Below, piece after piece: positions 6,691 to 14,224 of a DNA stretch of 64,000 nt. This stretch comes from Flavobacterium ginsenosidimutans (lineage in GTDB: Bacteria > Bacteroidota > Bacteroidia > Flavobacteriales > Flavobacteriaceae): positions 268,922-332,921 of the forward strand of contig NZ_QJRJ01000077.1 of NCBI RefSeq assembly GCF_003254625.1, in the 5' to 3' direction. A program made the position numbers and the translations under genes. Each line of letters opens with the position of its first letter. The stretch's first letter is position 1. Under the pieces are notes generated by a model. It was not told the origin of the DNA. It saw nothing but the letters and a program-made list of their open reading frames with translations, and did not search any database.

Positions 6691-7686
6691 ATGAGCGAAA
6701 ATTTAAAATTTGCAGTGATTGGTGGTGGAAGCTGGGCAACGGCAATTGCAAAAATGTTATGTGTAAATCTTTCTGAAATTTCGTGGTACATGCGCAATGA
6801 TGCCGCTATCGAGCATATCGAGAAATTCAAACACAATCCGAACTACTTAAGTTCTGTTGAATTTGATACCAAAAAACTCAAATTAACCAACAATATAAAC
6901 GAAGCGATAGAATATGCAGATTATATCATTTTTGCAATTCCATCTGCTTTCTTAGATGCCGAATTAAAAAACATGACGGTTTCTTTATCAGATAAAATTA
7001 TTTTTTCTGCTATTAAAGGAATTGTTCCTGAAACTAGTTTAATTGTTGGAGAACATTTCCATATTCAATACGACATTCCATATTACAATATTGGAGTAAT
7101 TACAGGTCCGTGCCATGCAGAAGAAGTTGCCTTAGAAAGACTTTCCTACTTGACAATTGCTTGCGGTGATCCTGATAAAGCTAAAACTGTAGCTAAAACA
7201 CTTTCTGGAAATTATATCAAAGCCAAAATCTCAGACGATATTATCGGTACTGAATATGCTGCAATGCTAAAAAACATTTACTCTATCGCTGCCGGAATTG
7301 CTCATGGTTTAGGTTATGGCGACAACTTCCAATCCGTTTTAATGAGTAACGCGATTCGTGAAATGAAGAAATTCATTCGAAAAGTGCATAAAATGAAACG
7401 TAACATCAATGATTCAGCTTATTTGGGCGATTTATTGGTTACTGGATATTCTGTTTTCTCTAGAAATAGAATGTTCGGAAATATGATTGGAAAAGGTTAC
7501 ACCGTAAAAAGTGCCATGATGGAAATGAGTATGGTTGCCGAAGGTTATTACGCAACAAAAAGTGCCTATAAACTAAATCAAGGTTACGGAGCGAAAACGC
7601 CAATTATAGACGCTGTTTATGCTGTTTTATACGAAGGAAAAGATGCTAAAACGGTTTTCAAGAAATTGACTGAATCTTTGGATTAA
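6691..7686 (+). CDS. gpsA: Glycerol-3-phosphate dehydrogenase [NAD(P)+]
   Basis: A 331-residue cytosolic enzyme that reduces dihydroxyacetone phosphate to sn-glycerol 3-phosphate for phospholipid synthesis. Seen: an N-terminal Rossmann fold with GGGSWATAIA at residues 11-20, the FAIPSAFL block, the SAIKGIVPE motif, ITGPCHAEEV, and the C-terminal substrate domain with YAAMLKNIYSIAAGIAHGLG, which contains the catalytic lysine. Length and motif order are normal. It has its own promoter and terminator and is monocistronic. Confidence 0.96.
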   Translation: MSENLKFAVIGGGSWATAIAKMLCVNLSEISWYMRNDAAIEHIEKFKHNPNYLSSVEFDTKKLKLTNNINEAIEYADYIIFAIPSAFLDAELKNMTVSLSDKIIFSAIKGIVPETSLIVGEHFHIQYDIPYYNIGVITGPCHAEEVALERLSYLTIACGDPDKAKTVAKTLSGNYIKAKISDDIIGTEYAAMLKNIYSIAAGIAHGLGYGDNFQSVLMSNAIREMKKFIRKVHKMKRNINDSAYLGDLLVTGYSVFSRNRMFGNMIGKGYTVKSAMMEMSMVAEGYYATKSAYKLNQGYGAKTPIIDAVYAVLYEGKDAKTVFKKLTESLD

Positions 7687-7727
7687 GTATTCAGTGGTCA
7701 GTTTTTAGTGATCAGTTACAATAAAAT

Positions 7728-7762
7728 AAAAAGTCCGAAAAAATATTTTTTCGGACTTTTTT
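7728..7762 (+). terminator. Intrinsic terminator after gpsA (bidirectional)
   Basis: A near-perfect hairpin with the core AAAAGTCCGAAAAAA facing TTTTTTCGGACTTTT, with A and T flanks. It can also serve the convergent gene at 7816. Confidence 0.85.
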
Positions 7763-7815
7763 ATTTTAACGCTTAATTTCAATTTTAAACTGAATACTGC
7801 GACTGCGACTGAAAA

Positions 7816-8223
7816 CTATTTCACCATAATTCCTTCAACAAACAAAATCGGCACTTCTTCCGTTTTATTTTCGTCAAGAGAATTGGCTTTAAAAATGAAC
7901 TTCTTATCGTACAAAGTATTTCCAATGAAGAAAGTCACCATGAATTCGTTGTTAAGTGCTAAAAGGCTTTTTTCTACCAATTCTATTTTTACAACAGAGA
8001 CAGAAGGAACCTCAACAAAAGCATGACGCAGAATTGACGTTTTTTTCATTTCGCCGTCAATAGTTCCAAAAGCTTTCGAAACCACCATTACGCTGTCTAA
8101 ATTAAAATCGCTGTCATTAACTAAATAAGCGTACCATACTTTTTCCATAAAATCGTCGCTCCATTCCTGCACTGCGGCAAGAAATACGTTTTCGACTTCT
8201 GGAATTATTATATCTTTTTTCAT
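7816..8223 (-). CDS. Conserved hypothetical protein downstream of pheS
   Basis: A 135-residue soluble protein without signal peptide or membrane segment. It is predicted to be mostly beta (alternating hydrophobic strands such as VWYAYLVN, VMVVSKAFG, VEVPSVSVVKIELV, FMVTFFIGN). I do not recognise a named domain. It follows pheS on the same strand, separated by an 80-base gap with a perfect 16-bp inverted repeat, so read-through may be limited. Function unknown. Confidence 0.75.
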   Translation of the reverse strand: MKKDIIIPEVENVFLAAVQEWSDDFMEKVWYAYLVNDSDFNLDSVMVVSKAFGTIDGEMKKTSILRHAFVEVPSVSVVKIELVEKSLLALNNEFMVTFFIGNTLYDKKFIFKANSLDENKTEEVPILFVEGIMVK

Positions 8224-8228
8224 AATCT

Positions 8229-8300
8229 AGTAATTAGTAAAAAGTAAATAGTGATTAGAAAGAAAACTTCTCACTAATCACTATTTACTAATAACTTTAT
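8229..8300. repeat. Phased heptad repeat arranged as an inverted repeat
   Basis: Four AGTnnnn heptads (8229-8256: AGTAATT, AGTAAAA, AGTAAAT, AGTGATT) face five ACTnnnn heptads (8266-8300: ACTTCTC, ACTAATC, ACTATTT, ACTAATA, ACTTTAT). The arms 8243-8258 and 8274-8289 are a perfect 16-bp inverted repeat (AGTAAATAGTGATTAG). It lies just after the pheS stop and could act as a weak 3' hairpin. Confidence 0.75.
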
Positions 8301-8302
8301 TT

Positions 8303-9322
8303 TTAAATATTTGCTTTGAACTGCTCTAAGAAACGAACATCGTTTTCATAGAACATACGGATATCGCCAATTTGGTATAAAAGCATTGCAATTCGCTCTA
8401 CTCCCATTCCGAAAGCGAAACCATTATACTCTTCAGGATTGATGTCGCAGTTTTTAAGAACATTTGGATCTACCATTCCGCAGCCACCAATTTCTAACCA
8501 ACCTGTTCCTTTTGTGATACGGTAATCAGTTTCTGTTTTTAATCCCCAATAGATATCAATCTCAGCACTTGGTTCTGTAAATGGGAAATATGATGGACGA
8601 AGACGAATCTTAGATTTTCCAAACATTTCTTTAGTGAAATAAAGCAAAGTCTGTTTTAAATCGGCAAAAGAAACATCTTTATCAATGTATAATCCTTCCA
8701 CTTGATGGAAAATACAGTGCGAACGAGATGAAATCGCTTCGTTACGGAAAACACGTCCTGGAGAAATCGTACGGATTGGCGGTTTATGATTTTCCATATA
8801 ACGCACCTGAACCGATGATGTATGCGTACGCAATAAAACATCTGGATTTGTCTGAATAAAAAATGTATCCTGCATATCACGCGCTGGGTGATATTCTGGT
8901 AAATTCAATGCCGTAAAGTTATGCCAGTCGTCTTCGATTTCTGGACCTTCAGATACGTTGAATCCGATATTAGCAAAAATATCTATAATCTGATTTTTAA
9001 CGATAGAAATAGGATGGCGAGAACCAATAATTACTGGTTCTGCTGAACGTGTTAAATCACCAAAAACGCCTTTAGATTCCTCTTTGCTTTCAAGTTCTTC
9101 CTGAATAACTCTTACTTTCTCTTCAGCAACGGCTTTTAAAGTATTGATTACTTGTCCAAAATCCTTTTTTTGGTCGTTTGGAATATTTTTAAATTCGGTA
9201 AAAAGTTCTTTCAACAAACCTTTACTTCCTAAATATTTAATACGGAATTGTTCTAACGATTCTTTATTTTTCTCATTAAAGGCTTTAGCTTCCTCTATAT
9301 GCTGTTTAATCTTATCTATCAT
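8303..9322 (-). CDS. pheS: Phenylalanyl-tRNA synthetase alpha subunit
   Basis: A 339-residue class II aminoacyl-tRNA synthetase alpha chain that forms the alpha2beta2 enzyme with PheT. Seen: an N-terminal coiled-coil arm (about residues 1-90), the catalytic core with LLRTHTSSVQVRYM, motif 2 around PGRVFRNEAISSRSHCIFHQ, and motif 3 in GFAFGMGVERIAMLLYQIGD. The length is normal. No pheT is adjacent, as is common in Bacteroidota. Confidence 0.97.
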   Translation of the reverse strand: MIDKIKQHIEEAKAFNEKNKESLEQFRIKYLGSKGLLKELFTEFKNIPNDQKKDFGQVINTLKAVAEEKVRVIQEELESKEESKGVFGDLTRSAEPVIIGSRHPISIVKNQIIDIFANIGFNVSEGPEIEDDWHNFTALNLPEYHPARDMQDTFFIQTNPDVLLRTHTSSVQVRYMENHKPPIRTISPGRVFRNEAISSRSHCIFHQVEGLYIDKDVSFADLKQTLLYFTKEMFGKSKIRLRPSYFPFTEPSAEIDIYWGLKTETDYRITKGTGWLEIGGCGMVDPNVLKNCDINPEEYNGFAFGMGVERIAMLLYQIGDIRMFYENDVRFLEQFKANI

Positions 9323-9406
9323 TTTCCTTCGATAATTGAGAGTACAAATTTAGTGTTTTTAGTTGAAAGTGTGCGGTCACCGTCGCAGTTTTAGGTTTTC
9401 TGTAAA

Positions 9407-9934
9407 TTATTTTATCAGATTTAACTTTTCTTCAACTTGTTTAATCTTTACATGCCAATAATCTAAACCTTTCTGATTGGTTACTATTTCCTTTTTGTAA
9501 TTAGAAGAAATACTGCTTAGTTTATTCCAATTTTTATTTAAATCCCGTTCTTTTTCTTGTTTATTCGTTGGTTCGATTCTAGTGCGCCAAAAGCCCATAT
9601 TTTCAAGATATCTTTTTTTTATCCCTTCAAAATATTCCACTAATTTTTCTTTAGAATTCGGAATATAGCCTGGCCCACTGCAACTGCAGGAGTGAAATGT
9701 AATACCTACAGAAAACAAACTTTTAATATGTTCCCACTTTTTGACATCGTCTTTTTTAGGTGATTCAAAATCTAGTCCCATATTTGCCATAAATTCTCCG
9801 CATTGCGGGCATTTGGCTTCAAAAACCGATGTTTCTCCTTTTTTCACATCAACCATCAATCTTCTTTTAAAGGTCTTTCGACAATTAAAACAAGCATAAT
9901 GAGGCTTATAAGATATCATTGCGTATCTGCACAT
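9407..9934 (-). CDS. Zinc-ribbon hypothetical protein
   Basis: A 175-residue protein with two cysteine pairs typical of a zinc ribbon: CFNC near residues 15-18 and CPQC near 42-45. An SCSCSGPGYIP motif follows in the middle, and the C-terminal third is charged and helical. There is no signal peptide or membrane segment. I do not recognise the family. An upstream ATG-less extension is not favoured; a second Met lies at residue 6 and is an alternative start. A phased-word repeat with CAGTCG words lies just before it. Confidence 0.7.
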   Translation of the reverse strand: MCRYAMISYKPHYACFNCRKTFKRRLMVDVKKGETSVFEAKCPQCGEFMANMGLDFESPKKDDVKKWEHIKSLFSVGITFHSCSCSGPGYIPNSKEKLVEYFEGIKKRYLENMGFWRTRIEPTNKQEKERDLNKNWNKLSSISSNYKKEIVTNQKGLDYWHVKIKQVEEKLNLIK

Positions 9935-9937
9935 TTT

Positions 9938-10010
9938 CTTTAGTTTTCAGTATTCAGTCGCAGTCGCAGTCCAAACTGTAAACTGAGACTTCGACTGTAA
10001 ACTAGACTCT
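9938..10010. repeat. Phased 6-7-base word repeat (CAGTCG/ACTGTAA words)
   Basis: The whole gap between two genes is made of words such as CAGTATT, CAGTCG, CAGTCG, CAGTCC, AACTGTA, ACTGAG and ACTTCG. Related words occur at 6380-6412, 7687-7720, 7796-7818, 9366-9398 and 48035-48072. Confidence 0.6.
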
Positions 10011-10365
10011 AATCGATAAGTTTTCGTTCTAAAAAATAATTTACAATCGCTTCTTTCATTAAAACCGATTGTTCACCAGCTTTTAGCGGTGGCAAATTTT
10101 CTTTTACTTTGTAATGAGGCCAGCCTTCATCGTCGAAATATTCGAATTCGTAAAATCCGTATGGTTCTAGCAACCGGCAGATTGCAATGTGCATTAAATT
10201 CAGTTTTTCGTCTTTCTTGTATTCACGGTGCACTTTTCCGTATTCCTGAACTCCGATTAGGTAAATTATGGCATCCAAATCTAAGTCTTCGCCTTGCGAA
10301 AACTGATTGGAAAGTATATCAACGAGCTTTTCCCATCGCTCTTTTAATTGTGTATCTCTAGACAT
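10009..10365 (-). CDS. Conserved hypothetical protein
   Basis: A 118-residue acidic cytosolic protein. Features: a helical N-terminal half (RWEKLVDILSNQF, DLDAIIYLIGVQEYG) and a FYEFEYFDDEGWPHYKV segment, followed by a helical end (SVLMKEAIVNYFLERKLI). There is no catalytic motif that I can assign. It is read in the same direction as the zinc-ribbon gene, separated only by the phased-word repeat. I do not recognise a function. Confidence 0.7.
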   Translation of the reverse strand: MSRDTQLKERWEKLVDILSNQFSQGEDLDLDAIIYLIGVQEYGKVHREYKKDEKLNLMHIAICRLLEPYGFYEFEYFDDEGWPHYKVKENLPPLKAGEQSVLMKEAIVNYFLERKLID

Positions 10366-10526
10366 TTAATTTATGTTTTTTGATTGTAGATCTTAGATTG
10401 CTGATTTAAAAATCTATTCTGAAGGGGGCAGAATCGCAATCTATACTCTAAATTTTGATTTGCAAAGATACATAGTTCAATACATTGCACCTAAAAAAAT
10501 AAACGTATACCAAAGAGCATTACAAA

Positions 10527-10572
10527 AAACCTCTGAACCTTCGCCTCTCTGAACCTCTGAACCTAAAAAAAA
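10527..10572 (+). repeat. Phased octad repeat upstream of the CvpA-like gene
   Basis: CTCTGAAC, CTTCGCCT, CTCTGAAC and CTCTGAAC follow each other in strict 8-base phase, just upstream of the -7 element TATATTTG at 10575, so they occupy the -33 region. Confidence 0.65.
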
Positions 10573-10574
10573 TC

Positions 10575-10582
10575 TATATTTG
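10575..10582 (+). promoter_or_regulatory. -7 element of the CvpA-like gene (TATATTTG)
   Basis: TATATTTG fits TAnnTTTG, 26 bases before the ATG at 10609. The -33 region consists of phased octads rather than a clear TTG. Confidence 0.6.
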
Positions 10583-10608
10583 CGCCTCATTAAACACCAA
10601 AACAAAAC

Positions 10609-11154
10609 ATGAGTTTTTTTGATATTATCGTAGGTGCACTTTTGTGTTACAGTTTATACAAAGGCATTAAAAACGGACTTTTTGTAGAAGTTGCTTCTTT
10701 CATTTCATTGTTATTAGGAATTTATCTTGCGATAAAATTTTCTTCATTAATGACCGAAATGATTTCAAAGCATGTTTCTTGGAATCCTACAAATATTCAA
10801 ATAACGGCTTTTATCTTAACTTTTATTCTAGTTGTGATAGGCGTATATTTCTTAGCCAAAATTCTAACAGGAATTGCCGATTTTGCCATGTTAGGCTGGA
10901 TAAACAAACTCGGTGGTGGCTTCTTTAGGATTTTAAAAACCATTCTAATTCTGAGTATTTTTATTGCTTTGTTCGAAAAGATAAACTTCAATAATACATT
11001 CGCAAAAAAAGAAACTTTAGACAATTACATTTTTTATAATCCGGTAAAAAAAGTTGCTGCTTTTGTGTATCCTTCCATCGAAAAATGGTACGAGACTTTT
11101 AAAAAAGAACATTCTGAGAAACCAGAAGAAGAACAAACTGCAGACAAGGAATAA
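10609..11154 (+). CDS. CvpA-family inner-membrane protein
   Basis: A 181-residue membrane protein of the CvpA (colicin V production) family. Four hydrophobic segments are visible at roughly residues 5-23, 25-42, 63-85 and 103-121, followed by a charged cytosolic tail ending in an EKPEEEQTADKE stretch. The family signature FFDIIVGALLCYSLYKGIKNG is at the N-terminus. CvpA proteins affect colicin export, biofilm formation and envelope stress tolerance, but the biochemical role is open. It is monocistronic and followed by a repeat-rich region. Confidence 0.88.
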   Translation: MSFFDIIVGALLCYSLYKGIKNGLFVEVASFISLLLGIYLAIKFSSLMTEMISKHVSWNPTNIQITAFILTFILVVIGVYFLAKILTGIADFAMLGWINKLGGGFFRILKTILILSIFIALFEKINFNNTFAKKETLDNYIFYNPVKKVAAFVYPSIEKWYETFKKEHSEKPEEEQTADKE

Positions 11155-11204
11155 TTCATTTTGTCAGGCTGAGCGAAGTCGAAGCCTCTTGTTTTCAAAT
11201 CAAC

Positions 11205-11237
11205 AAACCCGACAGGTTTTTGAAACCTGTCGGGTTT
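11205..11237. repeat. Palindromic repeat of the CCYRACAGGTTT family
   Basis: AAACCCGACAGG and CCTGTCGGGTTT form a 12-bp stem. The same design, with CCTAACAGG or CCCGACAGG cores, is found at 13942-14042, 24007-24096 and 28900-28998. Confidence 0.75.
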
Positions 11238-11300
11238 GTTATTAAAAAGCCTCAGCGAGGCGATATATTTATAGAAATTAAAAAGTACGATCCCAAAGCG

Positions 11301-11340
11301 AGCTCCAGCGGAGCGACATATATTTCGCTCCGCTGGAGCT
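11301..11340. repeat. Perfect 16-bp inverted repeat AGCTCCAGCGGAGCGA
   Basis: Arms 11301-11316 and 11325-11340 are perfect complements around an 8-base AT loop. This is GC-rich against the AT-rich background, which suggests a REP-like dispersed element. Confidence 0.75.
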
Positions 11341-11450
11341 TTATATTGTAAATGTTCATTATTTCCTATAAATATTTCGCTTCTCCGAAGCTTGCCTAAA
11401 AACACAAAACCCGAGAGGTTATAAAAACCTGACGGGTTTACTATTCGTTT

Positions 11451-11514
11451 GTCAGGCTGAGCGAAGTCGAAGCCCTTATATGCAAAATGAGCCTTCGACT
11501 ACGCTCAGGATGAC
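11451..11514. repeat. Inverted pair of the TGAGCGAAGTCGAAG repeat
   Basis: Arms 11451-11474 and 11491-11514 are imperfect complements built on TGAGCGAAGTCGAAG. A third copy in direct orientation is at 11163-11186. The pair lies 19 bases past the GH95 stop and could shape the 3' end of the PUL transcript. Confidence 0.7.
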
Positions 11515-11532
11515 ATTCATTTTCATAATTAT

Positions 11533-13929
11533 TTAGAACTTTACTTCTAATTTTTCTCCTTTTTTCAAAACAATCTCTTGTTTTTTATCGCCAAAAATCA
11601 AAGTTGTTTTCCCTCCATTTTTAGAAGAAACAATTACTTTTTCTGTTTTTTTATTATTCCACGTCATTTCAATTTCAAATCCGCCGCGAGCGCAAATTCC
11701 TTTCACTGAACCTTCTGCCCAGGCATCTGGCAAAGCAGGTAATAATCGAATTTCATTTTCATCTGACTGAACTAACATTTCTGCAACCGCAGCTGCGCCT
11801 CCAAAATTACCATCAATTTGAAATGGCGGATGCGCATCAAATAAATTCGGATACGTTCCTCCTCCTCTTCTTGGTTTGTCTGTTTTCTTTCCGTCAGGAT
11901 CTACGTAGCGCAGTAATTCACGATACATTTTATAAGAGCGATTTCCGTCCCAAAGTCTCGCCCAAAGATTGATTCTCCATCCTTTTGACCAACCAGTGGT
12001 TTCGTCGCCTTTTATTTCTAATGTCTTCTTTGAAGCTTCCGCTAAATCAGGAGTTTTTAAAGGTGTAATATGATCACCAGGGAAAAGTCCGAATAAATGT
12101 GATTGATGACGGTGTTTTGGATCATTATCTTCCCAATCAAAATACCATTCCTGTAAATTTCCTTTTTTACCAATTTGATACGGATGCAGTTTTAAAAGTG
12201 CTGTTTCCAATTCTTTTCTGAAACCAGCATCCGTATTCAGCACTTTTGAAGCTTTTATGGTTTTATCAAAACATTCGCGAATCATGGCTAAATCGGCAGT
12301 TCCACCATAAAGTGTTGCGCCCACAAAACCATCTGCCAGTTTATATTGATTTTCTGGTGAAGTCGATGGCGAAGTGATTAGGTTTCCGTTTTTATCCGCG
12401 ACAAGCCAGCCTAAACAAAATTCGGCTGCGCCTTTCATTAACGGATAACCTTCTTTTTTCAAATAAGCTAAATCTTGTGTAAAAGTATAATGTTCCCAAA
12501 TATGTGTACTCAACCACGCTTGTGCCATTGGCCAGCACGCCCACATAGGATCTTCTTTTCCGAATTGTCCAACCGGATTAGTCATTGCCCAAATATCTGA
12601 ATTATGAGCCGCCGCCCAGCCTTTATCTACTCCGTAAAAAGTTTTGGCTGTAACTTTTCCTGTTACCGAAAGGTTTTTAATAAAACTCAAAAGTGACGAA
12701 TGCATTTCGGAAAGATTGGTGTTTTCTGCCAGCCAGTAATTTTCTTCCAGATTGATATTCATCGTATAATTACTGCTCCAAGGCGGACTTAAATGCGGAT
12801 TCCAAAGTCCTTGTAAATTGGCAGGAACGCCCAAAGTTCTTGACGAACTGATTAATAAATAGCGTCCGAAATTGAAATATAGAATTTCGAGATTTTTATC
12901 TTCGCTTCCATCTGCGTAACGTAATAAACGTTCGTCTGTTGGCAAATCTGGAGCGGTTGTTTTTCCTAAATCTAAATTGACACGATTGAAGAATTTTTGA
13001 TAATCGGTAATGTGAGATTCTTTTAATTTATCGAATGCTTTTGCGTAGGCGTTATTCAGATTCTGCAAAGCAATTGAAACATCGTCTAAACCTTCTGATG
13101 CTGGATTTTTGTCAAAACCATTAAAGCTTGTTGCGACAGAAACAAAGATTATCGCTTCTGTAGCATCTTTTAAAGTCAACGTTTCTCTAGAACTTGTAAT
13201 CGTCCCATCAGTTTTTTTAATTTGGACTAAACCAGTAAATTTCGTTCCTCTATCTTTTAAATTCAGATATTTTGGCAAAACATTATATCCTGCATTTTCA
13301 TGAATTGGTGCAGAACCTCTCAATATCAAAATATTGTTTCGGACTTCGACATTTGATTGTAAAAGGCTTTTCAAATTGATATCAAAGTTTAAAGCTCCTT
13401 TTTGATCGGCTGTTAATTTGATAATCATAACCTTATCTGGAGCCGACACAAAATATTCTCGTGTATATTTTATTCCCGCCATTTCGTAGCTTAATTTTGA
13501 AATAGCGTTCGAAAGATCCAATTCACGATGGTAATTTACTGCTTTTCCCTTTTCAGAATTATTGATTTCTAATGTTCCTAAAGGCGCATACGATTCGGAA
13601 TTTTTCCCCTGAACTTTTTTATTCAGTTCTTCTGCCAGTTTGTAATTTTCATTCTGCAAAGCTTCGCGAATTGCTGGGATGTTTTTATAAGCGTCTGGGC
13701 TCATATTAGCATTTACGGGTTCACCTGACCAAAGCGTAATGTCATTCAAATAAATTTTATCTGAATTGGCGCCTCCAAAAACGGTTGCTCCCATTTTTCC
13801 GTTTCCTAAAACTAAGCTTTCTTCAAAGAATTCTGCGGGTTGTTTGTACCATAAAACATTCTTGGATTGCGCCGAAATGTTTGTGTAGCAAGACGTGAGA
13901 AGTAAGAGGAGAAATGTTTTTTTAATCAT
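11533..13929 (-). CDS. GH95 family glycoside hydrolase, predicted alpha-1,2-L-fucosidase
   Basis: A 798-residue enzyme with a Sec signal peptide (residues 1-20, ending NISA). GH95 enzymes are inverting and remove terminal alpha-1,2-linked L-fucose; some act on L-galactose. Seen: the N-terminal beta-sandwich start WYKQPAEFFEESLVLGNGKMG, the N391-x-N393 pair in NINLEENYW, the general acid candidate E526 in SPSTSPENQYK, and D706 in FQIDGNFG. These align with the four key residues of the Bifidobacterium enzyme. It is the last gene of the PUL. Xyloglucan of many plants has fucose alpha-1,2-linked to galactose, which fits the companion GH2, GH31 and GH5. Fucose versus galactose specificity cannot be decided here. 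Confidence 0.93.
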   Translation of the reverse strand: MIKKTFLLLLLTSCYTNISAQSKNVLWYKQPAEFFEESLVLGNGKMGATVFGGANSDKIYLNDITLWSGEPVNANMSPDAYKNIPAIREALQNENYKLAEELNKKVQGKNSESYAPLGTLEINNSEKGKAVNYHRELDLSNAISKLSYEMAGIKYTREYFVSAPDKVMIIKLTADQKGALNFDINLKSLLQSNVEVRNNILILRGSAPIHENAGYNVLPKYLNLKDRGTKFTGLVQIKKTDGTITSSRETLTLKDATEAIIFVSVATSFNGFDKNPASEGLDDVSIALQNLNNAYAKAFDKLKESHITDYQKFFNRVNLDLGKTTAPDLPTDERLLRYADGSEDKNLEILYFNFGRYLLISSSRTLGVPANLQGLWNPHLSPPWSSNYTMNINLEENYWLAENTNLSEMHSSLLSFIKNLSVTGKVTAKTFYGVDKGWAAAHNSDIWAMTNPVGQFGKEDPMWACWPMAQAWLSTHIWEHYTFTQDLAYLKKEGYPLMKGAAEFCLGWLVADKNGNLITSPSTSPENQYKLADGFVGATLYGGTADLAMIRECFDKTIKASKVLNTDAGFRKELETALLKLHPYQIGKKGNLQEWYFDWEDNDPKHRHQSHLFGLFPGDHITPLKTPDLAEASKKTLEIKGDETTGWSKGWRINLWARLWDGNRSYKMYRELLRYVDPDGKKTDKPRRGGGTYPNLFDAHPPFQIDGNFGGAAAVAEMLVQSDENEIRLLPALPDAWAEGSVKGICARGGFEIEMTWNNKKTEKVIVSSKNGGKTTLIFGDKKQEIVLKKGEKLEVKF

Positions 13930-13941
13930 ATTTGGTTATAT

Positions 13942-14042
13942 TATCCTAACAGGTTTCCAAAACCTGTTAGGTATTTATTTTTTATCTAAACTAATAAAAA
14001 AATCTAGTGATACCTAACAGGTTTTGGAAACCTGTTAGGATA
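13942..14042. repeat. Nested inverted repeat, copy 1 (two 32-bp arms)
   Basis: Arms 13942-13973 and 14011-14042 are exact reverse complements over 32 bases, and each arm is itself a palindrome with core CCTAACAGG. The spacer is 37 bases. The same two arms recur at 28900-28998 with an unrelated spacer. It lies just upstream of the GH95 start. Confidence 0.9.
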
Positions 14043-14061
14043 AAAACCTATAATCAATCAG

Positions 14062-14151
14062 ATGTTCCTATGGAACATTATTATGGGACGTTTATTTTTT
14101 CATCAACGGATTTCATCCGTTGCTACCGATGAAATGTTCCTAGCGGAACAT
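14062..14151. repeat. Cluster of three short palindromes
   Basis: ATGTTCCTATGGAACAT (14062-14078, identical to 351-367), CAACGGATTTCATCCGTTG (14104-14122) and ATGTTCCTAGCGGAACAT (14134-14151) follow one another between the acetylesterase and GH95 genes. No reading frame is evident here. Confidence 0.75.
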
Positions 14152-14178
14152 ATATCGTTGCGAATTATTTAGCTATTT

Positions 14179-14224
14179 ACTGGGGACTGAGGACTAATCA
14201 CTAACGACTAATAACTATTTACTC
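14179..14224. repeat. Phased heptad array ACTnnnn at the end of the acetylesterase gene
   Basis: Six heptads in strict phase (ACTGGGG, ACTGAGG, ACTAATC, ACTAACG, ACTAATA, ACTATTT) are followed by ACTC. The array runs into the stop codon of the acetylesterase gene at 14215-14217. Confidence 0.75.

Larger units (their letters stand above)
11155..11532. repeat. 378-base repeat island without a gene
   Basis: The gap between the CvpA-like gene and the PUL consists of stacked palindromic repeats. A GTCAGGCTGAGCGAAGTCGA element is at 11163-11186 and again at 11451-11474, where it pairs with an inverted copy at 11491-11514. A CCCGACAGG hairpin is at 11205-11237, a GCTCCAGCGGAGCGA palindrome at 11301-11340, and a CCCGAGAGG hairpin at 11407-11439. 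No reading frame with protein character is seen. No transposase or target-site duplication is evident. Confidence 0.75.

Noticed and set aside
11155..14151. Remnant insertion sequence suspected in the repeat-rich gaps
   Set aside because: No transposase fragment, no terminal repeats around a coding segment and no target-site duplication were found; the elements are short palindromes.
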